From contig NZ_JODL01000016.1 in NCBI RefSeq assembly GCF_000718985.1, forward strand, positions 223,147-287,146: a stretch of 64,000 nucleotides of DNA, given 5' to 3'. Position numbers and translations under genes: made by a program. This document shows, piece after piece, positions 8,573-17,194 of this stretch. Position 1 is the first letter of the stretch, and each line of letters starts with the position of its first letter. Under the pieces are notes generated by a model, which was not told the DNA's origin, ran no database searches, and worked only from the letters and a program-made list of their open reading frames with translations. This DNA is from Streptomyces megasporus. Lineage in GTDB: Bacteria; Actinomycetota; Actinomycetes; Streptomycetales; Streptomycetaceae.

Positions 8573-8947
8573 TCAACCGACGGATCGAACACGGACCGAT
8601 CGAGCGCGGACCGATCGAACGCGAACGGAACGAACGCGAACGGAACGAACGCGGACGGGCCGAGGCGGCCGGAGGGATCGGGATCGAGCCGGGGCGTCCT
8701 CGTCCCCGGCCGTCGCGCGTCTGCGGGCCCGCTGCTCCTCGCGCCGCTCCTCTTCTCGGGTCTCGGCGTAGTCGCCCAGGACGGCGACCTCGAAGGCCGT
8801 GCCGACGAAGACGGACACCGCCCGGACGGCGTCACCCAGACGGTGCCGGCCGTGCCGCCGGCCGCTCCGCTCGTCGAGCGCGCCGAGAGCGGTGGCGCCG
8901 GAGGTGCGGGAGGTACGGGGAGGGAAGGATGCGCTGCTCATGGTCAT
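8573..8947 (-). CDS. Small hypothetical protein with repetitive Arg/Val/Ser tail
   Basis: Reading from ATG 8947 (alternative 8941) gives about 124 residues. The front part ('TALGALDERSGRRHGRHRLGDAVRAVSVFVGTAFEVAVLGDY') has the flavour of a short conserved Streptomyces protein with one hydrophobic helix. The last 25 residues are five copies of an R-V/A-R-S-V pentapeptide, encoded by a 15-bp tandem repeat. I do not recognise a domain. The tail may be a recent repeat expansion appended to an older, shorter protein. Gene reality is moderate because every frame is open in this GC-rich stretch. Confidence 0.5.
   Translation of the reverse strand: MTMSSASFPPRTSRTSGATALGALDERSGRRHGRHRLGDAVRAVSVFVGTAFEVAVLGDYAETREEERREEQRARRRATAGDEDAPARSRSLRPPRPVRVRSVRVRSVRVRSVRARSVRVRSVG
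8581..8655. repeat. Five tandem 15-bp units
   Basis: Five consecutive 15-bp units, for example 'cggaacgaacgcgaa' at 8626-8640, differ at one to four positions. The length of 15 keeps the reading frame, so on the minus strand they encode repeated RVRSV pentapeptides at the end of the small ORF. Confidence 0.85.
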
Positions 8948-9328
8948 GGCCCCATGGTGCTTTTCGCCCGGTTGGTCTACATCCATCCTAGGGGTGAGCA
9001 CGGGTTTCGTCCCTCTGCGACCGGGGGTGTACGGCTCCCCTACGGGGGCGGGGATTCCGGTCGCCCGCGGGGATGAGTGGGGCTACAATCACGCGTCTGC
9101 CGCCTCCCGCGCCACGGTGACGCACGGCCCCTTCGCGTCCCGGGCCCTCCGTGCCGCCGGGGAGGAGTCGGCCGGTCGGTACCGGTCGACGGATCGCGCG
9201 CCCGGCACGCACCGCCGAGGGCCACGATCCCTTCCGACCCTGTCGTCCACCGCACCCGGAATGCGGCGAGCCGCCCGTGCGGCGAGCCGTGTCCCCGGCC
9301 GTGCGTGTTCACCGCCGGAGGCCACGCC
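8948..9328. other. Intergenic region upstream of the helD-type gene
   Basis: No convincing gene lies here. A TACAAT hexamer at 9084-9089 is a fair -10 box for transcription into the helicase gene, which would leave a leader of about 235 bases. I looked for the rifamycin-associated inverted repeat known from some HelR promoters and did not see one. Confidence 0.4.
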
Positions 9329-11407
9329 GTGCCCGCGCACGCTCCCGACCAGCCCGCCCACGTCCCCTCCCGTCCGTCCGCCGGTCCGCTGGAGCGCGAG
9401 CGCGCCCACCTCGCCGCGTCCCGGGCGGCGCTGCGCGCCATGCGGCGGGACGTCGAGACCCTCGACATCAAGGACGTCACCGCCAACTGGGTGAACGCCG
9501 AGGTGCTCCAGCGCCAGATCGAGGCGCGGATCGACGCCCTCGCGGACCTCGCCGACACCCCGCTGTTCTTCGGCCGACTGGACCGCGCCGACGAGGCCCG
9601 CTACTACATCGGCCGTCGCCACGTCCACGACGCCGACGGCGACCCGATGGTCGTCGACTGGCGCGCGCCCGTCTCCCAGCCCTTCTACCGGGCCTCGAAG
9701 AAGGACCCGCAGGGCGTCGAGCTGCGCCGCCGCTTCGGCTACACCGGCGGCGAGCTGACCGCGTACGAGGACGAGCACCTGACCGACCCGGCCGAGGACG
9801 AGCGGGTCGGCGAGCTGCTCAGGCGCGAGATCGAGCGTCCGCGCGTCGGCCCGATGCGCGACATCGTGGCGACGATCCAGCCCGAGCAGGACGAGATCGT
9901 CCGCTCCGGGATCGACGGCACGGTGTGCGTCCAGGGGGCGCCCGGCACCGGCAAGACGGCCGTGGGCCTGCACCGGGTGGCGTACCTGCTCTACGCGCAC
10001 CGCGAGCGGCTGGCCCGCACCGGGACGCTGGTCATCGGCCCGAACCGGTCCTTCCTCCGCTACATCGAGCAGGTGCTGCCCGCCCTGGGCGAGCTGGCGG
10101 TGCGGCAGACCACCGTCGAGGACCTGGTGGCCGGCGCCACGGGCGTGGAGGTGCGCGGCGCCGACTCCCCGGAGGCGGCCCGGGTCAAGGGCGACGCCCG
10201 GATGGCCGAGGTGCTCCGCCGGGCGGTGCGTTCGCGGGTGACGATGCCGACCGAGCCGTGCGTGGTGGTGCGCGGCTCGCGCCGCTGGCGCGTCCCGGCG
10301 TACGAGCTGGAGGAGATCGTCCGTGAGCTGCTGGACCGCGGCATCCGCCACGGCGCCGCCCGCGAGGCCCTGCCGCGGCGCATCGCGCACACCGTGCTGA
10401 CGCGGATGGAACGGGCGGGCGAGGCGCCGGACGACCGGGTGCAGGACGCGGTGGCCCGCAACGCGGCGGTGAAGGCCGTCGTCAAGGCGGTGTGGCCGGA
10501 GGTGGACCCGGCGAAGCTGGTGCTGCGGCTGCTCTCCGACGCCGACTTCCTGGCCGAGTGCTCCGAGGGCGTCCTCACCGACGAGGAGCGCAAGGCGATC
10601 CTGTGGACGAAGCCGCCGCGCGGAGTGCGGTCGGCGGTGTGGTCGGCGGCGGACGCCGTGCTGATCGACGAGGCGACGGATCTGGTCCGGCGGACGCCCT
10701 CGCTCGGCCACGTCGTCCTGGACGAGGCGCAGGACCTGTCCCCGATGCAGTACCGGGCGGTGGGCCGGCGCTGCGCGACGGGCTCGGCGACGGTGCTGGG
10801 CGACCTGGCGCAGGGCACCACGCCGTGGGCGACGGCGAGCTGGGCCGAGGCCCTGGCCCACCTGGGCAAGCCGGACGCGGCGGTCGAGGAGCTGACGCGG
10901 GGCTTCCGCGTACCGCGCGAGATCATCTCCTACGCCTCCCGGCTGCTGCCGCACATCGCTCCGGGCCTGTCCGAGGCGACCTCGATCCGTGCGGCGGCCG
11001 GTTCCCTGCGGGTCCGGGAGGTGGCGACCGACGAGCAGGCCGGCGCGGTGGTGGCCGCCTGCCGCGAGGCGCTTCGGCGGGAGGGCTCGGTCGGCCTGAT
11101 CGCCGCCGACGCCCGCGTGCCCGTCCTGGCCGGGGCGCTGGCGGACGCCGGGCTGCCGCACACCGTCCTGGGGCCGGGCGGGGAGGAGACGCCCGGCGTC
11201 CGCCTCACCCTCGTCCCGGCGACGTTGGCCAAGGGCCTGGAGTACGACCAGGTGGTCCTGGACGAGCCCGCCGCGGTGGTGGACGGCGAGCCGGACGAGC
11301 GCACGGGCCTGCGCCGGCTGTACGTGGCGCTGACCCGCGCGGTCTCCGGCCTCACCGTCGTCCACGCCGCGCCCCTGCCGAAGGCGCTCGCCGACGCCGG
11401 ACGGTGA
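9329..11407 (+). CDS. helD: HelD/HelR-type RNA polymerase-associated UvrD-like ATPase
   Basis: The 692-residue protein starts at GTG 9329, where GGAGG lies seven bases upstream; the open frame extends to 9077 but has no good start there. A long N-terminal coiled-coil (residues 20-75) is followed by the family signature 'YYIGRRHVHDADGDPMVVDWRAPVSQPFY'. Walker A GAPGTGKT is at 203-210, motif II DEAQ at ~465-468, and the C-terminal UvrD motif is 'YVALTRAVSGLTVVH'. HelD proteins remove stalled RNA polymerase from DNA, and the actinobacterial HelR members can displace rifamycins. Assignment to HelD is secure; rifamycin protection is only a family possibility. Confidence 0.9.
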   Translation: MPAHAPDQPAHVPSRPSAGPLERERAHLAASRAALRAMRRDVETLDIKDVTANWVNAEVLQRQIEARIDALADLADTPLFFGRLDRADEARYYIGRRHVHDADGDPMVVDWRAPVSQPFYRASKKDPQGVELRRRFGYTGGELTAYEDEHLTDPAEDERVGELLRREIERPRVGPMRDIVATIQPEQDEIVRSGIDGTVCVQGAPGTGKTAVGLHRVAYLLYAHRERLARTGTLVIGPNRSFLRYIEQVLPALGELAVRQTTVEDLVAGATGVEVRGADSPEAARVKGDARMAEVLRRAVRSRVTMPTEPCVVVRGSRRWRVPAYELEEIVRELLDRGIRHGAAREALPRRIAHTVLTRMERAGEAPDDRVQDAVARNAAVKAVVKAVWPEVDPAKLVLRLLSDADFLAECSEGVLTDEERKAILWTKPPRGVRSAVWSAADAVLIDEATDLVRRTPSLGHVVLDEAQDLSPMQYRAVGRRCATGSATVLGDLAQGTTPWATASWAEALAHLGKPDAAVEELTRGFRVPREIISYASRLLPHIAPGLSEATSIRAAAGSLRVREVATDEQAGAVVAACREALRREGSVGLIAADARVPVLAGALADAGLPHTVLGPGGEETPGVRLTLVPATLAKGLEYDQVVLDEPAAVVDGEPDERTGLRRLYVALTRAVSGLTVVHAAPLPKALADAGR

Positions 11408-11513
11408 CGGGCCGGGCGGTGACGGGCCGGGCGGTGACGAGTGACGGCCGTTTCACCCGCTCGCTCAGGGGAACCGGGTGCCGGACCGACGGAGCGACGG
11501 AGGGACGGACCCC

Positions 11514-12887
11514 ATGGACCGCTACGACGTGGTGATCATCGGCGCGGGCGCCGGCGCCAAGCTCGTCTGGACCTCTCTGGCCGGGTCCGGCCTGTCGGTC
11601 GCCGTGATCGAGGAGTCCCTGGTGGGCGGAGACTGCCCGTTCCTCGCCTGTGTGCCCAGCAAGGCGATGCTGCGCTCGGCCCAGGTGTGGCGGACGGCGG
11701 ACGACCCCGAGTGGGCGGGCCTGTTCACCGGACGGGTCCCGGAGCGGGCGGCGTACGAGGAGACCGTCGCCCGGCGGGAGCGGATCGTCCGGGGCCGGGA
11801 CGACACCGCCAACGCGGCCGGTCTGGAGAAGACCGGCGCGACCCTGATCCGGGGCACCGCGCGGATCGTCCGGCCCGGCGTCGTGGACGTCGACGGCACT
11901 GAGATCGGCTACGGCGAACTGGTGCTCAACACCGGCTCCGCGCCCGTGCGCCCCGACATCCCCGGCCTGGACGAGGTGCCGGTGTGGACCAGCGACGAGG
12001 CCATGAGCAGCACCGCCGAGCGGCCCGAGCTGGTCGTGGTGATCGGCGGCGGACCGGTCGGGTGCGAACTGGCCTTCCTCTACGCCTCGTTCGGCTCGGC
12101 CGTGACGGTGGTGCAGCGGGGCGATCGGCTGATTCCCCGTGAGGAGCCGGAGGCGTCGAAGGCCATGCTGTCGCTGCTGCACGACCACGGCGTCGACGTG
12201 CGGCTGAACACCCAGGTGGTCCGCGCCGAAGCGCACCCGCTGGGCGGCCGTCTGACGACGGACCACGGCGACGTCTTCGACGCCTCGGTGGTGATCCAGG
12301 CCGCCGGGCGGCGGCCCCGGTCGCGGAAGGTGGGCCTGGACGCCCTGGGCGTCGAGCCGGGCCGGGGCGGGGCGATCGAGGTGGACGACCACTGCCGCGT
12401 GGTCGGCGCCGAGCACGTGTGGGCCGTCGGCGACGTCACCGGCGTCGCGCCGTTCACCCACACCGCCCACTACCACGGGCGGGTGGTGGCGGCCAATCTG
12501 GCCGGCCGGGACACCCGCGCCGACCACCGGGCGATCCCCCGCGCCGTCTACACCCGTCCCGTCCTCGCGGCCGTCGGCCACACCGTCGCCTCCGCGCGCG
12601 AGGCGGGCATCGAGCCGCTGACCGCGACCGCCCCGGTGACCCAGGCGGTGCGGACCTCCATCGAGGGCGAGCCGGAGGGCTGGTTGACCCTGCTCGCCCA
12701 CCCCGACACCGGCGCGGTCATCGGCGCCACCGCCTGGGGCGGCCGGGCGGAGGAGTGGATCTCGGAGGTCTCCCTGGCGGTCCGCGCGGAGATCCCGGTG
12801 GAGGTGGCCAGGGACGTGGTGCACCCGTTCCCCACGTTCGCCGAGGTCCTGGAGACCCCCCTGTGGGAGCTGGCCGAGCGGCGGTGA
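11514..12887 (+). CDS. FAD-dependent pyridine nucleotide-disulfide oxidoreductase, atypical C-terminal motif
   Basis: A 457-residue class I flavoprotein disulfide reductase. The FAD site IIGAGAGAK is at 8-16, the redox pair Cys41/Cys46 (CxxxxC) lies in 'GGDCPFLACVPSK', the NAD(P) site is 'VVVIGGGPVGCELA', and the second FAD motif is 'HVWAVGDVTG'. The C-terminal motif reads HPFPTFAE. In lipoamide dehydrogenase and glutathione reductase the residue before the Pro-Thr is the proton-relay His, but here it is Phe. The start at ATG 11514 follows GGAGG. The substrate is unknown: mycothione, lipoamide and quinone are all possible, and the missing His argues against a standard lipoamide dehydrogenase. 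Confidence 0.87.
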   Translation: MDRYDVVIIGAGAGAKLVWTSLAGSGLSVAVIEESLVGGDCPFLACVPSKAMLRSAQVWRTADDPEWAGLFTGRVPERAAYEETVARRERIVRGRDDTANAAGLEKTGATLIRGTARIVRPGVVDVDGTEIGYGELVLNTGSAPVRPDIPGLDEVPVWTSDEAMSSTAERPELVVVIGGGPVGCELAFLYASFGSAVTVVQRGDRLIPREEPEASKAMLSLLHDHGVDVRLNTQVVRAEAHPLGGRLTTDHGDVFDASVVIQAAGRRPRSRKVGLDALGVEPGRGGAIEVDDHCRVVGAEHVWAVGDVTGVAPFTHTAHYHGRVVAANLAGRDTRADHRAIPRAVYTRPVLAAVGHTVASAREAGIEPLTATAPVTQAVRTSIEGEPEGWLTLLAHPDTGAVIGATAWGGRAEEWISEVSLAVRAEIPVEVARDVVHPFPTFAEVLETPLWELAERR

Positions 12888-12978
12888 CGGCCCTTTCCCT
12901 CTCGCTCTCCCCCCGCCCTTCCCTGCCACGCCGTCGAAACCGGTCGTCCCGCGCCCGTGGCCGCGCTAGGTTGACGCG

Positions 12979-13560
12979 GTGCCGGAACCGAGAACCGAAC
13001 GCCTCCTGCTCCGTGAGTGGCGGGAGTCCGACTTCGAACCCTGGGCGGCGCTGAACGCCGACCCCGAGGTCCGCGAGTACTTCCCGGGCGTGCTCACCCG
13101 CGAGCAGAGCCGGGAGGCCATGGTCCGCTACCAGGCGGGCATCGAACGGCGCGGCTGGGGATGGTGGGCGCTGGAGGTGCGCGCCACCGGGGAGTTCGTC
13201 GGGGTCGCCGGGCTGGCCCCGGTGGACGAGGAGAGCCCGTTCGACGGCGTGGAGACCGGTTGGCGTCTGGCCCGTTCCGCCTGGGGTCACGGCTACGCCA
13301 CCGAGGCCGCCCGAGCCGCCGTGGCCTTCGGTTTCGACACCCTCCGCCTGCCGGAGATCCTCGCGGTGACGGCCTCCGGCAACCTCCGCTCCCAGGCGGT
13401 GATGCGCCGCCTGGGCATGACGCGCCACCCCGCCCACGACTTCGACGACCCGGCCGTTCCCGAGGGCCCGCTGCGCCGCAACGTGGTGTACCGGCTCCCG
13501 GTCGAACGGTGGAGAACCCTGCGCGGGAGAGAGCCGAACCGTCCTCCGGGACGGCGGTGA
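12979..13560 (+). CDS. GNAT N-acetyltransferase, RimJ/RimL type
   Basis: A 193-residue acetyltransferase. It opens with the family phrase 'TERLLLREWRESDFEPWAALNADPEV' and has the acetyl-CoA loop region 'ETGWRLARSAWGHGYATEAARA' in the middle. The end is 'SQAVMRRLGMTRH'. RimJ/RimL-type enzymes acetylate ribosomal protein N-termini, but many paralogues act on drugs or small amines. The GTG start at 12979 follows a TAGGTT -10 box (12967-12972) by only six bases, so the transcript is probably leaderless. It stands alone between two unrelated genes. Confidence 0.88.
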   Translation: MPEPRTERLLLREWRESDFEPWAALNADPEVREYFPGVLTREQSREAMVRYQAGIERRGWGWWALEVRATGEFVGVAGLAPVDEESPFDGVETGWRLARSAWGHGYATEAARAAVAFGFDTLRLPEILAVTASGNLRSQAVMRRLGMTRHPAHDFDDPAVPEGPLRRNVVYRLPVERWRTLRGREPNRPPGRR

Positions 13561-13746
13561 CCGTCGGCACGGTGCCCGTGGGAACGTCGTGACCGGCGAC
13601 TCGGCCAACGGCTCGATCGGTGACCCGATCGGTGACTCGACCGGCGATTTCACCGATGCCGCGGACGCGGAGGGGCGGTAATGGTGTGCGGTGGCCCTCA
13701 CGGGCCCGCCCCCTCACACCGCCTGTGCATGCCCCCGGAGGAAACC

Positions 13747-14544
13747 ATGCGCGTCCCCCGTGTCCTGACGGCCGCTCTGCTGGCTCTCGGACTGGCCGTC
13801 ACCGTATCCGCCCCCGCGTCCGCCACCGGAGGGAACGCCGGGGCGGACGTCGGGAGACACGCCACGGAGAACTACGTGGCCCTCGGCGACTCCTACTCCT
13901 CCGGAACCGGCGCCGGCGACTACTCCGACGTGCTGTGCACCCGCAGCGACAACGCCTACCCGGCTCTGTGGGCGGACGCCGAATCGCCCGCCTCCTTCAC
14001 CTTCGCCGCCTGTGGCGGGGCCACCATCCCCGACGTCCTGAACAACCAGGTCCGGTACCTGGACGAGAGCACCACGCTCGTCAGCGTCAGCATCGGCGGC
14101 AACGACTCGGGGTTCGCGTCGATCATGCTGAGCTGCGCGCTCTTCTCGCAGACGGTCTGTGAGCGGAGACTGGACGAGGCCGCCGACTACGCCCGCACCG
14201 AACTCCCCGGCGCACTGGACGCGCTGTACGCCACCATCCGCGACCGGGCGCCCCACGCCGAGGTCGTCGTCGTGGGCTACCCGCACCTCTACAAGGAGGG
14301 CGGTCTCTGTCTGGGCATGGGCGCCGGCAAGCGGACGGCCATCAACGACGGCTCGGACGTGCTCAACCAGGTGATCGCCGACCGCGCCGCCGCGGCCGGC
14401 TTCGCCTTCGCCGACGCCCGTCCCACCTTCGCCGGGCACGAGATCTGCACGAGCGACCCGTGGATCAGCGGCTCCAACATCCACCCGACCGCCAAGGGCC
14501 ACGAGAGGGGCTACCTGCCCGCCTTCGCGGCGGCGGTCTCCTGA
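13747..14544 (+). CDS. Secreted SGNH/GDSL esterase
   Basis: A 265-residue exported hydrolase. The signal peptide is residues 1-27 (basic start, hydrophobic core, 'APASA' cleavage). The catalytic Ser49 lies in block I GDSYSSG, the block III site is GGNDSG, and the Asp/His pair appears near the end in 'SDPWISGSNIHPTAKGHE'. At least six Cys ('LCTRS', 'AACGG', 'LSCALFSQTVC', 'GLCLG', 'EICTS') fit the three disulfides of Streptomyces secreted SGNH lipases and esterases. The ATG at 13747 has a strong GGAGGAAA site. It likely cleaves lipid or acyl-sugar esters outside the cell; substrate not determinable. Confidence 0.92.
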   Translation: MRVPRVLTAALLALGLAVTVSAPASATGGNAGADVGRHATENYVALGDSYSSGTGAGDYSDVLCTRSDNAYPALWADAESPASFTFAACGGATIPDVLNNQVRYLDESTTLVSVSIGGNDSGFASIMLSCALFSQTVCERRLDEAADYARTELPGALDALYATIRDRAPHAEVVVVGYPHLYKEGGLCLGMGAGKRTAINDGSDVLNQVIADRAAAAGFAFADARPTFAGHEICTSDPWISGSNIHPTAKGHERGYLPAFAAAVS

Positions 14545-14577
14545 CGGGACCGGCCGAGCCCGGTCGCCCGCCCCGCG

Positions 14578-14637
14578 CACGGCTCCGTCCACGGCTCTGT
14601 TCACGGCTCCGTTCAGGGCTCCGTTCACGGCTCGGGT
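14578..14637. repeat. Five tandem 12-bp units
   Basis: Five 12-bp units of the form 'cacggctccgtt' fill the gap between two convergent genes and abut the cutC stop exactly. They differ by one to three bases. No strong terminator hairpin is seen here. Confidence 0.85.
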
Positions 14638-15339
14638 TCAGCCGTCCAGCAGGTCGCGCCAGACGCGGACCGCGTCCGGGGAGACCGGGGTGTCCCAGCC
14701 GCCCTCCCGCGCGGCGCCGCCGATGTGGAAGGCCGTGACGCCGGCGGCGCGCAGCGCGGGGACGTGGTCGAGGCCCAGGCCGCCGCCGACCATCAGGCGC
14801 GGCAGGTGGCCGGGCTCGCCGGCCGTCGCGCGGGCCGCCTCGGCGCGCAGGACGTCCAGGCCCGTCGGCACGCCGTCCGCCGAGCCGGCGGTGAGGAAGG
14901 TGTCCAGGCCGGGCAGGCCGGCGAGTCGTCCGCGCAGGGCCTCGCGGTCGGCGCAGCGGTCGATGGCGCGGTGGAAGGTCCAGCGGCAGCCGGGAACGGC
15001 GTCGAGGAGGGCGCCGATGGCGGCGAGGTCGGGGGCCCCGGCCTCGTCGAGGAAGCCGAACACGAACTCCTCGGCGCCCTCGGCGCGCAGCCGTCGGGCC
15101 CGTTCGCACAGGGCGTCCAGCGCCTTGGGACCGCCCGCCGAGAAGTCGTCCGCGTCCCTCAGCATCACCCGCACGGGGAGGTCCACGGCGGCGCGTACGG
15201 CGGCGAAGGTCTCGGGGGAGGGAGTGAGTCCACTGGCGGCCATGTCCCTGACCAGTTCGAGGCGATCCGCCCCTCCGGCCTGTGCGGCTGCCGCGTCCCG
15301 AGCGTCGAGGGCGATCACCTCGAGGATTGGTCTAGACAT
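14638..15339 (-). CDS. cutC: CutC family protein (copper homeostasis / beta-barrel)
   Basis: A 233-residue TIM-barrel protein beginning 'MSRPILEVIALDARDAAAAQAGGADRLELV' in pieces that match CutC; it contains 'VMLRDADDFSAGG' and 'LPRLMVGGGLGLDHVPAL'. The start is ATG 15339, since the longer open frame upstream has no support. The original copper role of CutC is doubtful in most bacteria, and the enzyme's activity is unknown. The start codon overlaps a DasR-box-like sequence (15326-15341), which raises the possibility of aminosugar-linked control. It is divergent from the HD hydrolase gene with only 59 bp between them. Confidence 0.88.
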   Translation of the reverse strand: MSRPILEVIALDARDAAAAQAGGADRLELVRDMAASGLTPSPETFAAVRAAVDLPVRVMLRDADDFSAGGPKALDALCERARRLRAEGAEEFVFGFLDEAGAPDLAAIGALLDAVPGCRWTFHRAIDRCADREALRGRLAGLPGLDTFLTAGSADGVPTGLDVLRAEAARATAGEPGHLPRLMVGGGLGLDHVPALRAAGVTAFHIGGAAREGGWDTPVSPDAVRVWRDLLDG

Positions 15340-15341
15340 AT
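15326..15341. promoter_or_regulatory. DasR-responsive-element-like sequence over the cutC start
   Basis: The 16-mer 'attggtctagacatat' matches 12 of 16 positions of the dre consensus ACTGGTCTAGACCAGT, including the rare central CTAG. It covers the first codons of cutC, where a bound GntR-family regulator would block transcription or initiation. This is sequence similarity only. Confidence 0.35.
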
Positions 15342-15398
15342 AGCGGAGCCTGCCATATCCCCGGACACGGTGGGAAGACGCGGCCCACAATTGCCCCC

Positions 15399-16088
15399 AT
15401 GGCCACCGCACAGACCCGCCACCCGGCCCACGACGAACTGCGCGAACGCTGGACCCGTACCCTCCTGGCCGTCCGCCGTCCCGAGGCCGAACTCCCGCCC
15501 GGCACCCCCTCCCCCGGCGCCTACGCCGACGACCTCCTCGCCCGCTGGGCCGAGCCCCACCGCCGCTACCACACCACCGACCACCTGATCGCCGTCCTGG
15601 ACCGGGTCGGTCTGCTCTCCTCGCACTGCGAGGGGCCAAAGGCGGTGGCCGCCGCACTGCTGGCGGCCTGGTTCCACGACGCCGTCCACCTCCCCGAGCG
15701 CTCCACCAACGAGGAGCGCAGCGCACGCCTGGCCGAACGCGCCCTCCCGGAGGCGGGGGTCTCCCCCGCGCTCACCGCCGAGGTGGCCCGCCTGGTCCGT
15801 CTCACCGTCACCCACGACCCGGCTCCGGGCGACACGGCCGGGGAGGTGCTGTGCGACGCCGACCTCGCCGTCCTGGCCGGATCGCCCCGGGAGTACGCGG
15901 CCTACGCCGCCGCCGTCCGCGAGGAGTACGCCTTCGTCCCCGACCGTACCTTCCGCGCCGGCCGCGCCGACGTCCTGCGCGGGCTCCTCGACCTGCCCAC
16001 CCTGTTCCGCACCCCCTACGGCCGCGACCACTGGGAGCACACCGCCCGCCGCAACATGACCACGGAGTTGGAGCTGCTGCTCTCCTGA
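15399..16088 (+). CDS. HD-domain metal-dependent phosphohydrolase
   Basis: A 229-residue protein. The early 'HRRYHTTDHLIAVLD' gives the first metal His, 'AAWFHDAVH' contains the HD pair, and later helices fit predicted HD hydrolases of about 200-230 residues. The substrate is unknown. A CACAAT hexamer ends seven bases before the ATG, so the transcript may be leaderless. It is divergent from cutC and shares the short promoter region with it. Confidence 0.85.
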   Translation: MATAQTRHPAHDELRERWTRTLLAVRRPEAELPPGTPSPGAYADDLLARWAEPHRRYHTTDHLIAVLDRVGLLSSHCEGPKAVAAALLAAWFHDAVHLPERSTNEERSARLAERALPEAGVSPALTAEVARLVRLTVTHDPAPGDTAGEVLCDADLAVLAGSPREYAAYAAAVREEYAFVPDRTFRAGRADVLRGLLDLPTLFRTPYGRDHWEHTARRNMTTELELLLS

Positions 16089-16168
16089 CGCGTCGGCACG
16101 CGGACGGGAGGGGCCGCGCGGCGGCACGCGCGACCTCGGACCCTCCCGTTCGTCCGCGTGGCGGCGCG

Positions 16169-17194
16169 TCAGCGGGGCAGGGCCAGGCCCCGGTCGGCCG
16201 CCTTCGCGTAGACCGCCGCGGCGACGGCGATGTCGTGGACGCCCATGCCGAAGGGGTTGACGACCACGCGGTCGCGGTCGGTCACCGGACGGGTGTAGGA
16301 GCCGGAGACCAGGGTGGGGAGGTCGGCGTCGACGGCACGACCGGCCGCGGGGGCGGGTTCCCCTGGAGCGCCGACCCTGCCGGCGCGGGCGAGGGTGCCC
16401 AGCAGGCGGTGGGTGTCGTCGACGATGAGGTCCCAGTCGTCGACGAAGAGGTGGTCGCAGCCCAGCAGGAGGCTCTCGGCGGCGTCGTCCAGGGAGACGT
16501 TGACGAAGGTGCCTCCCTCGGGGACCCAGTCCAGTTCGACGTAGGGATCGGTCGTGGTGGTCACCGCGAAGGTCACCCGGGCCCGTTCGACCGCGGTCCG
16601 GGCGTCGGGGGCCACGGTGACGGCGACGTCCGGGAGGGCGGCCCTCCAGGCGATCGCCGTGGACCGGGCCCGCGACCGGTCCAGGTCGAACAGGACGATC
16701 TCCTCCAGCGCCGGACAGTGGTCGACGAGCAGTTCCCGGTGGGTCTCCGCCTGGCGCCCGCAGCCGAGGAAGGCCACCGTGGTGAGAGTCGCCGGGTCCC
16801 GCACCGCCCGCACCGCCGCCAACGACACCCCCGCGGTGCGCAGCGCGCTGATCCGGGCGCCCTCCATGACGCACACCGGGTGCGCGGTCTCCGGATCGTT
16901 CAGGATGATCAGGCCTCCCGCGCGCGGCAGCCCGTACCGGTGGTTGCCCAGCGAGGCGTTGATGATCTTGCAGCCGTACGCTCTGCCGGCCCAGGCCGGG
17001 AGGACGAGGCTCCGCGCCGAGGCGCCGGTGGGCGTCGTCCACCGCAGTGCGGTCTCGGGGGCGATGCCGGCCTCCTTGCGCCGGAACGCCAGCAGGGTGT
17101 CCCGGACCAGGTCGACGATGGGCAGGTCCGCGCAGAGTTCCGCCACGTCGGCGCCGCTGAGGTAGGTGATCGAGGACGGGGTTCGTGCGGTCAT
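16169..17194 (-). CDS. sbnB: SbnB-like N-(2-amino-2-carboxyethyl)-L-glutamate dehydrogenase
   Basis: A 341-residue member of the ornithine cyclodeaminase/mu-crystallin family. The N-terminal 'YLSGADVAELCADLPIVDLV' is followed by 'GRAYGCKIINASLGN', then the NAD-binding 'VAFLGCGRQAETHRELL' and 'YTRPVTDRDRVVVNPFGMGVHDIAVA'. In the staphyloferrin B and related pathways SbnB oxidises ACEGA to L-2,3-diaminopropionate and 2-oxoglutarate. The ATG overlaps the end of the SbnA-like gene by ATGA, so the pair is translationally coupled. This is the last gene of the 12-gene cluster. The function is inferred from family plus pairing, and is strong. Confidence 0.9.
   Translation of the reverse strand: MTARTPSSITYLSGADVAELCADLPIVDLVRDTLLAFRRKEAGIAPETALRWTTPTGASARSLVLPAWAGRAYGCKIINASLGNHRYGLPRAGGLIILNDPETAHPVCVMEGARISALRTAGVSLAAVRAVRDPATLTTVAFLGCGRQAETHRELLVDHCPALEEIVLFDLDRSRARSTAIAWRAALPDVAVTVAPDARTAVERARVTFAVTTTTDPYVELDWVPEGGTFVNVSLDDAAESLLLGCDHLFVDDWDLIVDDTHRLLGTLARAGRVGAPGEPAPAAGRAVDADLPTLVSGSYTRPVTDRDRVVVNPFGMGVHDIAVAAAVYAKAADRGLALPR

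Noticed and set aside
9002..9328. Rifamycin-associated element upstream of helD
   Set aside because: I looked for the known inverted repeat and found only a -10-like TACAAT, so rifamycin induction is not claimed.
9089..11365. 758-codon minus-strand frame opposite the HelD gene
   Set aside because: It mirrors the high-GC third positions of helD and has no domain; helD carries all helicase motifs.
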